Source: Amorphochlora amoebiformis
Lineage: Eukaryota; Cercozoa; Chlorarachniophyceae
Assembly (NCBI GenBank): GCA_054601695.1
Contig: BAAHQB010000101.1
Span: forward strand, 310,001-374,000
DNA length: 64,000 nt
Direction: 5' to 3'
Position numbers and translations under genes: made by a program. This document shows positions 50,598 to 64,000 of the stretch, piece after piece (the stretch's first letter is position 1; every line of letters begins with the position of its first letter). The notes under the pieces are model-generated. The model was not told the DNA's origin. It was given only the letters and a program-made list of their open reading frames with translations, and did no database searches.

Positions 50598-51076
50598 GAG
50601 CTTGTCGCTGTGGGCTTTGCTCTTGTTCTGTCACCTTCATCGGTTCAGCCGTTTCCTTATCAGATTCGGCTCTACAATTGTTGCTCTAAATATTCTTCCG
50701 AACTTGGTGGCGGAATTAATTCCACGCTCAATGATGTTTGTATCGGTATTTTTGAATCTAATCATGTATGACCAGATCTATTTTTATCTCTTGGTATTTA
50801 TTTTAGCTGTATATATATACACGTACAATAGGTAAAAAGTACCAGTGCACTTGTCCTGTAATATCGAATAATATTAAAAAGTATGATGGGTATATAATAT
50901 TATATAAACACACACACATACACATGTGTATAAATATATGTATATTAATATTGTATAATTACAATATTATACTAGTACTATATACACACATATATATACA
51001 TCTAGACATTGTATATATTAATATATATACACATACATACACATATAAATATTTATATACTAGTATATAGTATAGT

Positions 51077-51129
<53 letters not shown>

Positions 51130-51742
51130 CATATATATAATTATATCATGATACATAATTGTATAATCTGATTATATACACACGTATATAATAATGATAA
51201 TTATAAAGTAATGTTGTACACACAAGCACTGTTGTATAATTATAAAATCTACTAAATTACTCTAACGCCTGGTAGACGGTGATCGGATGTATGCGCCGGC
51301 ATGAGTCGCATGCGCAATTGTTAGAATTGCGAGCATGCATTATATTCTAGAATCGTGAATAAAAAATTCGAAAATATTATTATGGTTAAGTCTTAAAATA
51401 ATCATATGCCATAGTCGCTACGGTATATATATATATATATATGTGTACAATTAAGTAATGTTTTTACATCTAGACATACACCACGAACGTTGAATTACGT
51501 ATACACCCCACTGGCAGGTCACAGTACAGCTCTGTGTAGAGATCATATCTGGATTACTAGATAGTAATTAAAAGGTACTAGCCTAGCTAGAGCATATACT
51601 ACTTGCCAACGATTGATCATAAATGTTAACATTCAGTGTACACTGTGCACAGTATTTACTATAGAAGAATATATGAAATCTAAATTTAAATGATATCGAT
51701 GACCAAGCGTGTACTTCTAGACTTATACTAGTTATACAGAAC
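50598..51742. other. Convergent intergenic region with a hairpin
   Basis: The 3' flanks of the SKP1-like gene (plus) and the zinc-finger gene (minus). Mixed AT-rich sequence, short (TA)n and (CA)n, then non-repetitive sequence from about 51240. GCATGCGCAATT (51308) pairs with AATTGCGaGCATGC (51325-51338) across a 5-nt loop with one bulged base. AATAAA occurs near 51357. No gene seen. Confidence 0.6.
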
Positions 51743-59109
<7,367 letters not shown>

Positions 59110-59430
59110 CTGTCCTCCTCGGTTCGAAAACAATCCAACAATCGACCCGTAACATAAAATAAAAAACCAAACCCCCTCCCGCCAAGAATAGTGACCCCGT
59201 CCTCCCTCCTCCCCCCTCCCCGTGGAAATGCGCGCGGGGATCTTTCGGTCGGTCTGTGTGACACGTGTTAGTAGTGACCGATGGATTGGTTACGCGAAAG
59301 CTTCTAGTGATTCAGCGTGACCTATCGGTGACTATTCACTCTGTCACGGGATTCACTGGAACCTTCCAAAATTCACTCTCTCGGGCTCCTTTTGGTTTGT
59401 TCCGTTTGCTTTGAGCGTTCTCATCTGAAA
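59110..59430. promoter_or_regulatory. Divergent intergenic region, probable bidirectional promoter
   Basis: 321 bp between the ATG of the zinc-finger gene (59109) and the ATG of the tRNA 2'-phosphotransferase gene (59431). GC-richer than its surroundings and free of (TA)n. It contains a C-rich run, CGCGCGGGG and the paired TCACTGGAACC/TCACGGGATTC stretch. No obvious TATA box upstream of either ATG. Confidence 0.55.
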
Positions 59431-63550
<4,120 letters not shown>

Positions 63551-63552
63551 GT

Positions 63553-63690
63553 AACCCTAGCCCTAACCCTAGCCCAACCCTAACCCTAACCCTAACCCCC
63601 TAATCCTAACCCCCTTACTCTAACCCTAACTCTAGTCGTAACCTAACCCTAACCTAAACTCTAAACTAATCCTAACCCTAACCCTACGTA
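63553..63690. repeat. CCCTAA telomere-type repeats after exon 63521-63550
   Basis: Degenerate CCCTAA array beginning at the donor itself (CAA|GTAACCCTAGCCC), sense orientation. It is followed by (TA)n to the window end. Confidence 0.95.
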
Positions 63691-63702
63691 CTTACGTATA
63701 CG

Positions 63703-63776
<74 letters not shown>

Positions 63777-63780
63777 TGAA

Positions 63781-63811
<31 letters not shown>

Positions 63812-63857
63812 TATATACATATATATATATTATATACATGTATATTTATACATTTTG

Positions 63858-63916
<59 letters not shown>

Positions 63917-63955
63917 AATATATATATATATATGTATATATATATACATTTTGCA

Positions 63956-64000
<45 letters not shown>

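Noticed and set aside
59363-59424. Minus-strand exon with a strong pyrimidine tract before the zinc-finger gene
   Set aside because: It abuts the Tpt1 start codon on the other strand and does not connect in phase to exon 58713-58782; ATG 59109 does.

Overview
This window comes from an intron-rich nuclear genome of a eukaryote, probably a protist. I cannot name the organism from sequence alone. Most of the window is (TA)n dinucleotide repeat. Nearly all long open frames in it are translations of that repeat and are not genes. The real coding sequence sits in short islands, mostly 20-110 nt, flanked by AG and GT. I spliced these by hand, requiring canonical sites and unbroken phase. They assemble into seven multi-exon genes, one intronless gene and one doubtful fragment. 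Several introns also carry TTAGGG/CCCTAA telomere-type repeats. Because exons lie between and inside those blocks, they are intron filler and not a chromosome end.

Layout, left to right: (1) 423-23115, minus: a 33-exon gene for a charged nuclear-looking protein with two SUMO-interacting-motif-like sites; its 3' end is cut by the window edge. (2) 23355-29390, plus: a 17-exon gene for a secreted, Met-rich helical protein, divergent from (1). (3) 30360-30716, plus: doubtful exons. (4) 31608-38212, minus: a Cys-rich membrane-anchored protein with DPDA repeats. (5) 39944-42215, minus: an unidentified gene with a Pro/Gly-rich first exon. (6) 44349-49807, minus: a complete 8-exon gene for a small Lys-rich protein. 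(7) 50055-50597, plus: an intronless SKP1-like gene, divergent from (6). (8) 51743-59109, minus: a complete 11-exon tandem CCCH zinc-finger gene, convergent with (7). (9) 59431-63550, plus: tRNA 2'-phosphotransferase (Tpt1/KptA family), divergent from (8); its 3' end is cut by the window edge.

Two features stand out. First, (TA)n tracts supply splice sites (GTATAT donors, TATATAG acceptors), and many exons have decayed partial copies next to them, each ending at a splice site and separated by (TA)n. Some copies appear to have been taken up as in-frame exons. Second, telomere-like repeats inside introns nearly always carry CCCTAA on the sense strand, on both genomic strands. CTAAC resembles a branch point, and several splice sites are built from the repeat itself.

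The genes do not form one obvious pathway. Three divergent pairs share compact 239-321 bp intergenic regions that probably hold bidirectional promoters.
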